Below, one piece after another: positions 1-12,683 of a stretch of 64,000 nt of DNA. The stretch lies in assembly GCA_029721515.1 (NCBI GenBank), contig CM056556.1:26693669-26757668 (forward strand). The letters are read 5' to 3'. The notes beneath the pieces were generated by a model, which was given only the letters and a program-made list of their open reading frames with translations, made no database searches and was not told the DNA's origin. Origin of the DNA: Synanceia verrucosa. Taxonomy: Eukaryota > Chordata > Actinopteri > Perciformes > Synanceiidae. The stretch's first letter is position 1; each line of letters begins with the position of its first letter. The translations under genes were made by a program, and so were the position numbers.

Positions 1-904
1 ATCTATATATGAGCACTAATTACACACTAACCTGTCCACACACAGGACGTTAATTGCATAGAGTTAACGGAGGAATGAGACGAAGTGACGACAACGATCT
101 GAAGACGTTCAGGTCCACAGAGTTTAAAGATGGAGTCCTTCGATAGTTCACTGCTGATCTGGGTAAAGCCCCGGTTTCAACCCTGCAGAGGTCAAAAACA
201 TTTAGCAGGTCATCATATCTTTATTTAAACAGGTTTATTCCAACAGTTTCAACACATAATTACATTACACATCGACATAAAAGATACAATTAAATTTACA
301 AAATCAATTAAAATAAAGCATTTGCACTCATTAAACCTACATATAATGGGATTTATCATAGACTTAAATACATTCAGAGATATCAGATATTTATATTTAG
401 AGTATTTCCGGCTCTTTCTGTTGTCATCAGACAGCTCTTTTCTTCTGTTTTCCATCAGGCAGCAGAGCTGGAACTGAAACCTAACAGAAAACAGACTTTT
501 ATTGTTTCGTCTTATTTTTCATGTTGTCTGGAGTACTTCCTGTTTTATTTTGATACTTCACCTCATGTTTCAGTGGTCCAGGTCAACCAGCTCATCTTTC
601 CCCTGTTAAGCAGTTTTACTATCAAGTCTGTAGATGAAGAAAACACCAGGTAGAGTCTAGTTTCTAGATTTTTGCTCCAGTTCGAGTGATGAGGTCAGCA
701 CATCGGACGCTCTTGGATGTTTCAAGGCTAAAAAACAGAGGAGAGCAGCTTCCCAACCTGTGGAAGAGTCTGCCTTTTATTTATCAGAGCGGCCTTCAAT
801 ACAAGTGGAGTTTGTTATGTTATTATGCTCCTTTTATTGTGTTTTTTTTTAATTAATTTTCTTGTTTTTATTTATTTTACTTTGCTTTAATTTGTTGTTC
901 TCAC
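1..904. other. No gene recognised
   Basis: AT-rich sequence with only short open frames that lack splice-flanked homology to any family I recognise. Nothing else supported here. Confidence 0.6.
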
Positions 905-1140
905 CAGTGGCGTCATTAGGTCTATTTCAAAATTTTAAAATATTCTTAAGCCCCCTCTAAACAATTTGGTGTTGGTTTGTTTATTTATTTATTTATTGAT
1001 TGATTTTACAAAAAAAAAGTACCAATAAATTCTATATAAGGTGGCCAGAATCAAAAATCATATAACTTTGCTTCTTAAATCACTTACATATATGGGGGCT
1101 AAGTCCCCCCCATCCTTAAAACCTAGTGACGCCCATTCAT
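905..1140 (+). repeat. hAT-like non-autonomous element, copy 1
   Basis: The left end reads CAGTGGCGTCATTAGG and the right end CCTAGTGACGCCC, which are imperfect inverted copies of each other. The interior shares phrases with two other places in the window (19922-20141 in inverse orientation, and about 56108-56423), including a 'ggtggccagaat...catataac' stretch and a gggggct/agtccccc block. The right terminus is degraded and I see no target-site duplication for this copy. Assignment to the hAT superfamily rests on the terminal sequence and on the 8-bp duplication seen at the 19.9-kb copy. Confidence 0.6.
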
Positions 1141-2899
1141 AAAATATTCTAAACACAGTCTGTGCTGTTGGTGTGTGGTTTAACAGCCCTGTGTTGCTTT
1201 TCTGTCTGATCTTCATGCTGTGAAGGTTTGATGCACCATACAGGACAGAATAAACACAGAAATAAAACTGCACTCTTTCAGTTCAGATGGTGGACAAAAT
1301 AAGAACTGATGCACATAAAAAACAAACAAAGGCACAAAAGTGCAGGTTCAAGTAAAATTTAAGTAAAATGTGTTTTTATGGTACTAATCTGATCAACTGA
1401 GTGAATATGTGTCCAACTAAAGTGATTAAATATGAGTTAAATAGGGAAAGGATGAATGTCTTGTGTCCATCATGAAGCTGTAAATCCTCCATCTGTGGTC
1501 CTTGGCTGCCATCTTCTGGCAGCTCCAACATCAAGAGTGGACAATATGTTGATGACTGAGTAGAAACTAGCAGGGGATTTCATGTTTTTTATCACTACAT
1601 GCAGAATATTATGTCTGCAGTCAAATAAATGTGCTCCTCAAGTAATTTAAACCATGTCTTTAGTCAGTGAAATATTCTTGAGTTGGTTCTTTTTCCACAT
1701 GATTGTGAGTTTTTATGAATTTTGTGAGTTGATGTGAGAACATTCAGCCACTAGATGTCTCATTATATGGTTGTATATATAACTGTACAGTATATGTATA
1801 TGTAACTAAATAAAACTTAAACTGAATCCTGTTAGAAGTGGCAGCAACTCGACCTAAATTCAAATGTCCTGCAGATGGCGAACAAAGTCAAAGTATTATC
1901 AATTCTGCAGGATGAACAGGACATAGAGAGGACTGAAATTAGGATTCTCTCAAGCCTTGGTGTATAAAAAATAAAGTAAAATGAAAATATAAAAATAAAA
2001 AGGAGTGCAACTAAAACTAGCTGAGACATGATAATAAATAGACAAGGCAATATTTCAAGTCTTTATTTAACGTGTCTGTCATGTGATGTTTCCTCACTGA
2101 AATAATTAAAATAATAATTAAAATACATACAGTGCTTTTAATCCTATAAAATACAATTTCTTCACTGAATATGGAAAATTATTTTTGATGACATTGATAT
2201 TTTATTTTTTCTTTTTGCATTTAAATTATAAAATCCAAAAATCATGACCACCTTTTTACTTTACTGTTTATTATTGAGGGGAGCAGAGTTTAATGGAGCG
2301 ATCATCATGAGGAAACCAGTGGCAGTGGTGTTTTCAGAAATGAAACAGAGAGGCCTTTAACGTCTTTAACATCCCTGAAGGCCTCAGCAGCTTCTCGACA
2401 CGCTGTGAAGCAGCAGAATACAAAAAACACCAGCCGCTGTCTGATTGTTGTTTTTGTTTTTTTTTGCAGCCAGAAATGACACAAGAGCTCAGACACATGA
2501 GAAAAAAACGTAGCCACCATCATGACATCTATTAACACAGCTGTTTTAAAGCCTGTAATTCTACATGTGGGTCGCAGCCATCTTGGTTTTTGCATCTTGG
2601 TCTGTTGAAACCAGAAGTGACACAAGAGGATGGAGTGCAAAGGAGCACAGAAAAAGAATTTATTAAGTGTCAAAACAGGTTATAATTAACTGTCATGGAG
2701 TGAAAACATGCAGTGAAAGGGTCAAAGCCATAAAGACGCCTGGTGGAGACGACACACTCCACCCTGAAGCCTTCATGTAGACCAGTTTTTATGGTTTCTG
2801 ACAAGAAGGACGAGCAGGTGATGCATTAACAGCCTGATATCTTAACCAGTGTAAAAAGTGGTTTGGTGCATATTTCCAACATTACTCACAGAAATCTTA
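1141..2899. other. Gene-free stretch
   Basis: No supportable coding exon, RNA gene or named repeat. Two imperfect CTCF-core-like words (near 1507 and 1747, each with one mismatch) are noted only for completeness. Confidence 0.5.
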
Positions 2900-3093
2900 C
2901 GCCCCTAGTGTTTTGTGTATTGTTATATTGTTTAGATATATTATGGGTTTTGCACTATAAAGCATTTATGCAATATTCTGCACTCTCTATACTTTTTAAA
3001 TCGCTGGCAAATGTTTGAATGAATTTTTCTTTTGCATAAATACAATTTTATCTTATCTTATCTTATCTTATCTTATAGTCAATCAATCAATCA
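2900..3093 (+). repeat. LINE-like 3' tail ending in (TCTTA)n
   Basis: A T/A-rich stretch (gcactataaagcatttatgc...) runs into about five copies of the pentamer TCTTA at 3048-3077, followed by a short (AATC)n at about 3080-3093. A microsatellite pentamer at the 3' end is typical of the tails of fish L2/CR1-type retroposons. No reverse-transcriptase sequence is present, so this would be a 5'-truncated copy. The family is not determined. Confidence 0.45.
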
Positions 3094-3342
3094 ATAATTG
3101 CCACCAGTAAAATTTTACTTTGGGATTAGCAACCTTTTCTACCGGATGTCAGGTGACTGACAGCGTGGTGGTTTGACTGAACAGTATTTTAATTTGAAAG
3201 GGACGACCGGAAGTGGTGTCATTGATTGCGGAGTGCTTTGTGCTGGTCCAGAGCAGACTGAGCTGCAGGCTGTTCAGTGAGGGAGGGAAGAGGAGCTTCT
3301 CCTGCAGAAACACAGGACTCTGATGGACTGACTGCTTCATGA

Positions 3343-3432
3343 ACCTGGACTACCTGGACCACCTGGACTACCTGGACTACCTGGACCACCTGGACTACCT
3401 GGACCACCTGGACTACCTGGACTACCTGGATC
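3343..3432 (+). repeat. 9-bp minisatellite (CTGGACTAC / CTGGACCAC), about 10 copies
   Basis: Ten consecutive 9-bp units alternate between CTGGACTAC and CTGGACCAC. The period is a multiple of three, so an ATG at 3339 reads through it as repeated Leu-Asp-Tyr/His into a 77-codon open frame. The reverse strand reads Val-Gln-Val. I found no splice-linked continuation or family match, so I annotate it as a repeat rather than a gene. Confidence 0.8.
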
Positions 3433-3739
3433 CTCTGGAGGAACACAGCAGTGTCCGCAGGCTGGAGAGGAGCCGCGCACCGCAGCAAGCATGTGGGTTG
3501 GTCCAGAGTCTCTGCTCCTGTCTCTGCTGTGTCCTCCTGCTTTGGTCTAGTCCACCTCCCTCTGTGGTCTGAGACCTGGTCTGGTCTTGTCTTTTAGCCC
3601 AGGACACCGTCTCTGTCCTGTCCAGTGTCTCTGTCTCAGTGTTTGTGCAGCAGATCAAACTTCCATACCTGTCAGAGAAATGTCACCTGGTCGCTTTGCT
3701 GTTTTTTTGTTTTTTATCCATCAGAATAGAAAGTTTCAC

Positions 3740-3740
<1 letters not shown>

Positions 3741-3767
<27 letters not shown>
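3741..3767 (+). repeat. (TG)n microsatellite
   Basis: Uninterrupted TG dinucleotide tract of about 13 copies. Confidence 0.95.
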
Positions 3768-3770
<3 letters not shown>

Positions 3771-6356
3771 ACCATATAATATGGTTTAATGATTAATAAT
3801 ATTAATGTCATTTTAATTGTAAGATGTTAGTTAACTTTTCTCAGTCACACATTTCTCTTTTTATTGTCAAAATGAGCCACATTTATCTGGAAAAGGACCA
3901 TTATTGATCATTTATTTGTCAGAAAACTCACATAAATATTTCAGTTCAGTCACCATCACCAAAATAATTCAGTCCAAAATAACAAACAACCTAAATATTA
4001 CATTTATAAAGCAGACCAGACTCATGAAATATGAAAGATAAAATAGTTATTTCATAAAAAGATTGACTGTCCACCACTGCAAACACTTAAATTAGATTAT
4101 TGTTATAAACCTCATTTGTGGTTTAAGAGTTTAAAAAAAGCCAAACATCTGTTTCCAGCTTCTTCATATTTTAAAATATTTTGGATTGTTGGTCAGATAA
4201 AAGGAGCTCTGGTTTCTTGTAACTCTGTCATTTTTACCCTAAATGAATATTTATTTTTTTTTATCATCATCATCAGCTGCACCCCCACCCTCCATGTCAT
4301 GACATCCGCCCGACTCAGTGTCTGCAGATGGAGCGGCAGCATTCCTGGCATAGCTCTGAAATGCAGCACATACTGTAGCAGCGCTCTGCTCCAAATGTTG
4401 ATGCAATAGGTGACAAAAACAAACTGTGGGAACGAGCGAGCCTCCTGCAGCCCAGCGAACAGTCGCTCCTTTGTGCCGCTGCAGTGTTCTCACCGTTAGA
4501 GGACTAATCCAGCTAATAATCAGGCCTGAGCTAACAAGCTGCATGAAACAGATCCAGAGCAGAGGGCTGACACTGTCCTCTTCTTCTTGGAACGTTAAAC
4601 GCCTCTCTCTGCCTTATCTGTGCAGGTCTGACATGCTCAGCGCACTTTAAACATTCATTAAAGTAGTTTGGACAGGACAGAGCAACTGACAGAATCATGT
4701 TTGTCCTCAGCTCGTTTTCATCAGATTGGAGCTCAGACTGCAGCTTTACAGTGAAACTGTTCACTTTTCAAACCTTCACAGAGATGAAGAGCTTCTCAGG
4801 TTTGAGTCTCATTCAAAGCCAGAATGAGCAGATGACCATCATTTATTTTAACATGTGCAGCTTCTGTTGAGCTTTTTGGATTTTGAGAGAGGAAGAGGAG
4901 AAGTTAATCGGATCATAATGCAGCCCTAACTCAGCAGCAGGTGTCCAGTAAAATGTTTGGTGCTTCTTCCTCCATTCTTGATGATGAAGTGTCCTTTCAC
5001 TTCCTGTTCCGTTCCATCTAAAAAGTGGAGGACAAATATGTCCTTGCTGTTAGCATAAACGTAGCACAGCTGTGTCTCCTGACCATCTGAACATCATCTG
5101 ATGGTCTCGTCTCGCTCCTCATTGACCTTCTTTGACTTTGATTTTGAACGATGTGAGTGGAAACTGAGGAGGACACGTGCCGCAATAAAACAGCTCTGAG
5201 GCCCAAAAAGCAACTTGACATGGTCTACCCAGCATGCATTTTGTGTTTTGGACAGCACACACACACACACACACACGGTCCTTTGAAGTTAATGACTTCC
5301 TCTGGTGAACTTCCTTGAAGAACTGGACAAACCACCAATTAACACACAAACATGGACATAGCGTAGACATGCACACACACACACACACACACACACACGT
5401 GTCGGCTGCACTGTTAAATATATAATGGGAGTAAGTGACTTTGACTCTGAGGGGTAAAATAATGAGACTTTTAGGTGGAAGAACATCACAGGAACTCTGG
5501 AAGGAACGTGAGGAATCCTCCTTTAAGCAGCTTTTGGAGAAATCTGGTCGAACCTGCTGCATATTGTAAAAGCCCATTTGTCACTTTATCAGGTGTTTCT
5601 CATATTTTAACCTGTGTTGTTAAAAACTACAAGCCTGAGTACAGTGAGCATGACGTGGAGTCACCTCTGGACGTGATGAAGGGGAGCTGTGCTGCAGTTT
5701 TACTGAATCAGACTGTGTATTTGTTTGAGCTGAGTGGACCTAAATAACTTTTCAGTAATAATTCTGGCTGGTGGACTGAGTGAAGCTGAGCAGCTCTACT
5801 CATGAAATACTGACCACTGGTTTTAGTCCTGCTTTTATTATATGTACAGCTGTCTGCAGGAGGCTGAAGGCCACCCAGAGCCTGGCTCTGCCTCTTCCCC
5901 TTAAAAGGGAATTTTTCCTGCTCTTGAGGGAATTAAAGAGCACGCCCTCCACCTGCTCTACATCGGATAACTTCTCATGTGATTCAGTGCTGTAGAAATA
6001 AAAATGAACTTGACCTGAAGCCGCCAAGTCTGGCAACAGGAGAGAGGGAAAATTAAAGGTTCTCTACACAGGATATCCAGAGCATTAGCATTAGCATAGC
6101 AGCAAACACTTAGGGATGCTAATAATTAACAATTTAACAGATAAAGAGAGTTTGGACAGATTACTGATTAGTAATCTTAAAAAGTTAAAGGATGTATTAA
6201 AAATGAAATTTAACGCTGAGCAAAACTAATTTTAAACTGCAGCTGGAGAATCAATAATGGTGATTGACTGTTAATCAGATCAGTTAATTAGTGTCAGCTG
6301 TAGGTTAGAGACCAAAAAAGCATCTCTAAACTATAGTCTGAAAAGATGGACGTAAA
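3768..6356. other. Gene-free stretch with two (CA)n tracts
   Basis: Contains (CA)n microsatellites at 5256-5276 and 5371-5398. The open frames overlapping them are repeat artefacts (Cys-Val strings on the minus strand). No splice-consistent exon or homology recognised. Confidence 0.55.
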
Positions 6357-6373
6357 GCAGTAATGTCACCTGA

Positions 6374-6770
6374 CTGACAAAGTGTCTTGTTTTAGCGTTT
6401 TTGTCCATTTTGAGTCATATTTCTAGACCCACAGAATATTTTGTGCTATGACTCTGAAAACAGTGAATAGCTCAAATGAAAGAAGAGACTCTCTATTTCA
6501 TCATGAAAAAAATGTTTGTTTTTACCTTGTTCCATTCTTGTTTTATCAGAGGTAGAGTAGAGGACACTTTCACCAAAATCACCACTTTTTCTCCAGATTC
6601 TGTTTGTTTTGCTCTCTAATCTCGATCGTCTCCACTTCCTGTTTTGATCTCTGTGGTGTATACCGTCTCTTTATGTTCTGACTACATCTCCCAGAAGCCC
6701 CAGCATTACTCACAGACTACAGGAGACTGCGATCGGCATCCTGCTGCAAAAAAACACTTGGACGTATTTT
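6374..6770 (+). mobile_element. Dispersed ~0.4-kb element, copy 1, with 17-bp flanking direct repeat
   Basis: This segment is flanked on both sides by the identical 17-mer GCAGTAATGTCACCTGA (6357-6373 and 6771-6787), the pattern of a target-site duplication. Its body from 6378 to about 6715 recurs as a direct copy at 9545-9885 with only scattered substitutions. No coding capacity, tRNA-like promoter boxes or long terminal inverted repeats were seen, so the class is not determined; a 17-bp duplication favours LINE-mediated retroposition. Confidence 0.7.
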
Positions 6771-6876
6771 GCAGTAATGTCACCTGAGTGGAGTCTCTCT
6801 CCTCTGTGTGTGTTGAACCTGAGCTTCTCTGTGCTTTGTAATGTTGCCATGCCCTTTTAGTGCATTTGAACATAAT

Positions 6877-6895
6877 CACACACACACACACACAC
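6877..6895 (+). repeat. (CA)n microsatellite
   Basis: Short CA dinucleotide tract of about nine copies. Confidence 0.9.
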
Positions 6896-8269
6896 CTGAT
6901 GACAGACCGCCTCCCTCAGGTTAATACACCCAGCTTTATCATCATTATCATTGTTGTTAGCACCGTTAGCATCGTTAGCTGTTGTTGCACCAACATAATA
7001 AGAGATGAAGGATGTCAGCAGACTGTCAGCTGATTGAAGCATGTTGATCTAACTGATAAACCGGTAAACAACAGCGGTGTGCAGTGGTGTGCAGTGCATT
7101 AGGCTGAAACATGAGCTGGTCAAAGGCGTCAGAAGAGTCATCAGCAGTGAGTACACAGGGTGGGACCTTAAGAAAACACTTATTATCAAGCTTCCACCTG
7201 AGCTGACCTCTGACTCAGACCAGCTCTGTTTGTGTCGTGCAGTGGCTTCACTTCATGCAGCTTCCTTCTCTAATAACAGAGCTGCTGCACTAATCACATA
7301 TTGCACCGACTAAAATAGCTAGTTAGCCCTTTGCCGACCTTCTGTCTTTCTGCTCTTCCCAGTCTAAGTGCGCATGTGTTTGAGGGAAGTTCGGTCATCG
7401 GTGGGCCGGCTGCTGTTATTTTCAGCTCTGATCTTGGGCAGCTGTTACTGTGGGCTTTTACTTTGAAAAGCACTCACAGGAAACATTGAGTTTGCATTAG
7501 CTTGAAGCTGACATCTCTTCAGCTTCAGCATTGCTCACCTGCACTGGTTTCAGCACTTTATTTGACCTGATGCATTCATCACAGGTATTGTCTCTTTCCT
7601 CTGGAGGTGTCTGCACATGCAGATGGTTCAGGTGAGAGAGATTATAAAAGGATTACGAGGCCAAAGACGGACGGACAGTGTTTATGTGAATCCTTATGCA
7701 ACAAATGAGTGGATGAACCTTGTTCACTCAGTGTCATCCTCTCATTAAAGATGCTGCTTCACTTGTGCAGATATTAACGCTCCTCTTAGACACACTGCAG
7801 TGTATTTTACCTGCCTGTGTTCTTGCATGTGTGAGATGAAGTGGTGCTGAATCAAGTCCTCCAGGGTCTGAGGTCTGACTGAGCAGTAGAGGTGTCTGAA
7901 GCTCTGGATCATGACCAGGTGAATAACAGAGAGCGCTGGATTACTCTGAGAGCTGCTGGACACTGTGAGCAGGAGCATCACTCCGGATCAACTCCTAAAC
8001 ACTTTTAACAAACTTGAACAATAGGATTAAAATCATCCTACTTAACTTTGTGCTCGGTAAGACATTTATGAGCGAGTGGGCGTCTCCGGATCGACTCCTC
8101 AGACACCTGTGGGTGACGTCACAGAGACCATGTCCATATTTAATAGATCAACAGTTCTCGGCTGCTTTTCTCACCAATGTTCTAGCAGCAATTTAGCATT
8201 TAGAATGACTCTATGACATCATTCTAAGACTATAACATGAGCATCACTGGACTCGATACCATCACTACC
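6896..8269. other. Gene-free stretch
   Basis: Nothing supportable as a gene or named repeat. Confidence 0.5.
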
Positions 8270-8502
8270 TTTGTTTTCAGATCTGTTTGCACTATCCTTG
8301 CTTTTGCACAGAAATATTTGCACTGCTATTTTATTTAATTTTATTTCTATGGATCACATCTTTATAACATATTTTATCATCTAATAATTGTGTTTAACAT
8401 TTTCTTTGCAGTTAAAAATTACTGTAACTTGGCTGTGCTGCTGTGGCAGGTGAATTTACCCCAGTAAAAACTATTCTATTCTGTTCTGTTCTATTCTAGG
8501 AC
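8270..8502 (+). repeat. LINE-like 3' tail ending in (TCTAT/TCTGT)n
   Basis: A T-rich stretch with 'tttgcactat', 'tttgcaca' and 'tttgcactgc' phrases ends in a run of the pentamers TCTAT and TCTGT at about 8469-8498. Layout resembles the tail at 2900-3093 and the short one at 21421-21480, with a different pentamer in each. Confidence 0.4.
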
Positions 8503-9135
8503 CAGACAACCAGTGTAGCGGACGTGTCTGATCACCTTCATCCTGTCCAATTGTTATCAGTGATAAAGTTAACTACATGCAGACACTACCTGCATGCAGA
8601 AATCTGCAGAATACTATTGATACCAGCTTGTGTTTCTCTGGTGCTTTTCAGCAGACTCCAGTCTTGTTAACATGTTGGAGTCTCTTCTCAGTGTGACTGA
8701 TCAACAGGCTGCGGTCACAGATTAAACCGTCCACACAGCATCTGCTCGGCGTGTCTTTACCTGCACATTCAGCAGCTTAAACCTCCATGAAGGGTTAACC
8801 TGGTGACAGAGTTTGCATGCATGCACACCCTGCCCTGTGGTCCAGCTTCATAACAGCCTCATGTCATTGGAGATAGTCTGATGAGCTCATGAGTTTAACT
8901 CTAATGTAATTTTCTCAAATTTTCATGTTTCACATCACCACATGTGATGAGCTGCCAGCCCAACTGGGAGGTATAATAGGAATCCTTGACTCTGTTTGTT
9001 AACGTCGAGGTTATTTTCAGTGTGGTTATGGTGTGACTGCCTGCAAACTGGTAATTAGCCTGCTGCACTCAGTGACAGTTAAGCTGCTTATTGGCCAGCT
9101 GGAGATTAACCAGAAAGTCCCCACATCACAGGGGT

Positions 9136-9136
<1 letters not shown>
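8503..9136. other. Gene-free stretch
   Basis: Nothing supportable as a gene or named repeat. Confidence 0.45.

Positions 9137-9186
<50 letters not shown>
9137..9186 (+). repeat. (CA)25 microsatellite
   Basis: An uninterrupted CA tract of about 25 copies, one of the longest perfect dinucleotide tracts in the window. Confidence 0.95.
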
Positions 9187-9189
<3 letters not shown>

Positions 9190-9544
9190 AGACAGTCATG
9201 TGATGCTTAGTGAAGTAGGTCTGACAGTCTGTCGGCTCAGTACCGGCTCCAGTCACTGCTACAGTATGACTGTTTAAAATGTTAAATATATCAGGTCCAT
9301 GTCATGTTTGACAGTGTCTGACATCCTACACTGGTGTGTTAATGTGTTGGTAGAATAGACCAGAAGTTCTCAGTGTCTGAGTGTGAAGTAGGACGTTGTG
9401 TTAACGTTCCCTGGATACGATTAAAACCACCTTATCTATGGATCAGGACCCAGCTCACACACACAACCAGACAGAAAGGATTTAACACCATTCCTGATAC
9501 TTTTTTTAAACGTTGAATCATTGCTTTTAACTCGTTTTATAAAA

Positions 9545-9940
9545 CAAAGTGTCTTGTTCCAGTGTTTTTATCCATTTTCAGTCATATTTCTAGACCCACA
9601 GAATATTTTGTACTATGACTCTGAAAACACTGAATAGCTCAAATGAAAGAAGAGACTCTCTATTTCATCATGAAAAAATGTTTGTTTTTACCTTGTTCCA
9701 TTCTTGTTTTATCAGAGGTAGAGTAGAGGACACTTTCACCAAAATCACCACTTTTTCTCCACATTCTGTTTGTTTTGCTCTCTAATCTCGATCGTCTCCA
9801 CTTCCTGTTTTGATCTCTGTGGTGTATACGTCTCTTTATGCTCTGAATACATCTCCCAGAAGCCCCAAAATTACTCACAGGCTGTGTGAGAGCGCCCTCT
9901 TGTGTCTGCTGCTGAAAAACCACTTTGACTTATTCATTCC
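9545..9940 (+). mobile_element. Dispersed ~0.4-kb element, copy 2
   Basis: Direct copy of the element at 6374-6770. Shared landmarks include 'tctagacccacagaatat', 'gaagagactctctatttc', 'gaggtagagtagaggacac' and 'acatctcccagaagcccc'. By eye the copies differ at only a few percent of positions over the first 330 bp and diverge near the 3' end. No clear target duplication is visible around this copy. Confidence 0.7.
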
Positions 9941-11849
9941 TTTATGGCACTCAAGTGTTGTATTTTAAAAGACGTACAAATACGTTCTGTCGGCTTGTAG
10001 CAGCCGTGATTTTTCATGTCTCTCAGGTTTGGCAAACATGTTAACATCCATTTAATGCATCGACTGTTTTTCAACACAGACAACATAGAAACATGAATGA
10101 ATGAATAATGAACGACTAATATTAAATATGATGTCGTGCTTTCTGAGCTGCTAGCTCTCAGGTCCCACAGTGAGCTATAGACATTTTTATAAATGATTGC
10201 TCTGGTATCAGACTGCTTTCAGTATCAGATGGAAGAGTTAAAGTATCAGAAACATTTAACTGAAAAGAAAAAGTTGGATTGGACAACACGAAGAACCTTT
10301 ATTTCAGTGGGCATTGAACCCATCCTCAGGCTGAGGAAATGTTTAAAGAAAGTCTGCATAACAAAGCGGAGCTTTGACTTCGAAAGATGTGGGCAGTAAG
10401 GATCCAACAAACTGATGATGTGAGTCGTGAGAAGTGTAGGACTACATTATGAGCTGAGAGTCTGGATGATCGTTGGTTTCTTTCAGCAGACAGGTCACAG
10501 GAAGAATGAACTTTAATCTGTAGAGGAGTTAATGACTGGATGGATGAAATGTCTGTCTTGTAAACCTGAGGAGGTTTGGTAGAAAACTGAATACATTCTG
10601 TATGTTGTGTCTTCTTTGCACAGTGCTGTGTAGTTTTGTGTGCTGGCCTTGGATTTATCTCAGTCTCAGTCGGTGCCAGCCTCCATGAATCTTCTCTGGA
10701 GTTTTCTGGATTCTTCTGCTCATGAAATCCTCCCTACAGACGTCTTTTCTCAGACCCCTCCTCTGTCTGTACTGTTCTGTAGATAACAGACGTGCTGTAC
10801 ATCCATCATGTCTTAACTGGTGAAACCACGATAAACAAAAGACTGCTTTCTTCTGACCGTGGTTTAAACGTCAGACTGTAAACTTGTGATTATTTGTGAT
10901 GTAACCAGGCAGGAAAAGCATCATTCTGATAGAACCCACGATCAGGACCGTGTGCACTTCTTTAAACAAAATAATCCAGAATAGATTACAAATATGGCAA
11001 CAGGAAAGAGGACAATGTGATGAGGTTTTAGGAGTTGGAGCGACCTTGAACACACCAGCAGAGGGCAGACCATGTGATGAACTGACTGTCACTGCAAATA
11101 ATATTTAACTACAGACTGGATATCTGCAGGAAGTGCTGAGTCTCTACAAGGTGATTTCTTTCTTTTTCTGTGCTGAAGTGACCTGAAGCTCGTGGCTGCT
11201 GGTAGGTAGGAAATAGATTTTAAATGTTAACCTCTAGAAAATGGACAGTAGTCATGGAAATGTGTAAAACAACAGCTGATAAGACTGTTAAGAATCTGCC
11301 TTTTATGTGTGTTTAAAGGAGGAAAGAGGAGGAATGTGCAATAATTCGTAAAGACAAACCATGATTTAAGAGAAGGTGGAGGTGCAGTGATTAACTGGAA
11401 TTAAGGGATGTAGGATCATGAGAGTGAGACGAAGGATTGAACAGAGAGCTGCAAAAATATATATCCAAATATTCACTACTGAGATCTGATAATTACACAA
11501 TAACTCAAAGGAACAGCTGTGTTCACAGAGGTTTATATAAATTACTGTTTCTGTGAATGGAGTTTGGTTGGTCTGATAACTGGATGACATAACATCTTAT
11601 AATGGCTTTAGTGGTGGAAATAGAAGGGACAGAAGGGAAACAAGCATACCCGGTCCAGAAATATGACGGGAATGTGACTGAAGTTTAATTAAAGCAGCAG
11701 GTGTCGGGGGGGCGTTTGTTTTGCGTTTTGACTCCCAGCAGCCAGTGTCTCCACTCATTAGAGGCACAACGAGGAGGATTCTGTTTGTTCTGGTGTGAAA
11801 ACACAACGTTCACGTTCGTCTAGGAAGGAGATTTGCTCGCTTGGTATTT
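9941..11849. other. Gene-free stretch
   Basis: No gene supported. A small open frame at 10193-10399 has no recognisable homology. A perfect CTCF core motif lies at 11055-11067 and is listed separately. Confidence 0.5.
11055..11067 (+). promoter_or_regulatory. Predicted CTCF-binding core motif (+)
   Basis: CCAGCAGAGGGCA matches the degenerate core CCASYAGRKGGCR at all 13 positions. It lies about 3.4 kb upstream of the RIPOR1 distal first exon. Binding is inferred from motif only. Confidence 0.5.
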
Positions 11850-12125
11850 CACTATATGAGAGGGTGACACCCCGAAACATCCTGAACGCAGAGAAATAAT
11901 GAAATCCATGCAGAGGGAAGCGTCCCTGCAGACACAGACACTGCAGCAGTCTTCTTGTGATTGTTGTTGTTTGAGGCTATACAGTGCTTCACAGTGAAAT
12001 ATTCAACATTAACTCCTCTGGTCTGTTGGATCAGACCACCAGGACCAGCCTTCACTCCCCCACCTGCATCAGTGATCCTTGTCCTCTCATGATCCTGTCT
12101 CTGGTTCACCACAGGTGGAACCACA
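11850..12125 (-). pseudogene. Tc1-like transposase relic (minus strand)
   Basis: On the minus strand this reads a fragment containing ERTRITDAG, typical of the linker between the helix-turn-helix and catalytic domains of Tc1-family transposases. The nucleotide sequence is an inverted partial match to 17385-17465 (for example 'caaggatcactgatgcagg' there). Only a short fragment survives, with no catalytic triad, so it is dead. Call rests on the local motif and on the match to the second copy. Confidence 0.5.
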
Positions 12126-12683
12126 AAGGTGTTCAGGTGGACAGTTTGTGAATGAGGTCATTAAAGGTGACGTGTTTCCAGAAAGCGGCGCTGTCAGCTT
12201 TCATGATGATATCTGGACTCAGCACTTGCCCAGATATAATAAGGACATTGATATATACTGTTATATAGATGTAACAGCTGTGGATGAGGAACCGTCCAGG
12301 AAGCAGCTGCTGTAAACACACTGTCCTGAGTCTCTACGGTGGAAAAAAAATGACCTAATCACCTTCGTGTGTGTGTCCCAGTGTGAGATGGACAGATAAC
12401 CCTTGAACTAGACATTTGTGTGTCTGTCAGATGTCTCTATTGTGTGAGAGCGGGTTAAACAGCAGCTGATGTCCTGCTCTTCACAGATAAACACTGAGCT
12501 GTCCTGTCTGTCCACACCATGGACGTCTTTTTGTCCAGTGATTCAGTGGAAACTGAGACTTCTGCACTTAAAGATACGTTTCCACAGCTGAGCAGCCTGC
12601 TGTGAGACTAGTTCAGCATTTAAGTGATTAATAAGAAGCATCAGATGTTAAATCTCTGCACAGTAATTTGTTTTACTGTAACC

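Noticed and set aside
9893..9910. GCGCCCTCTTGTG as a further CTCF site
   Set aside because: Two mismatches to the core motif and inside a dispersed repeat; not counted with the perfect matches.
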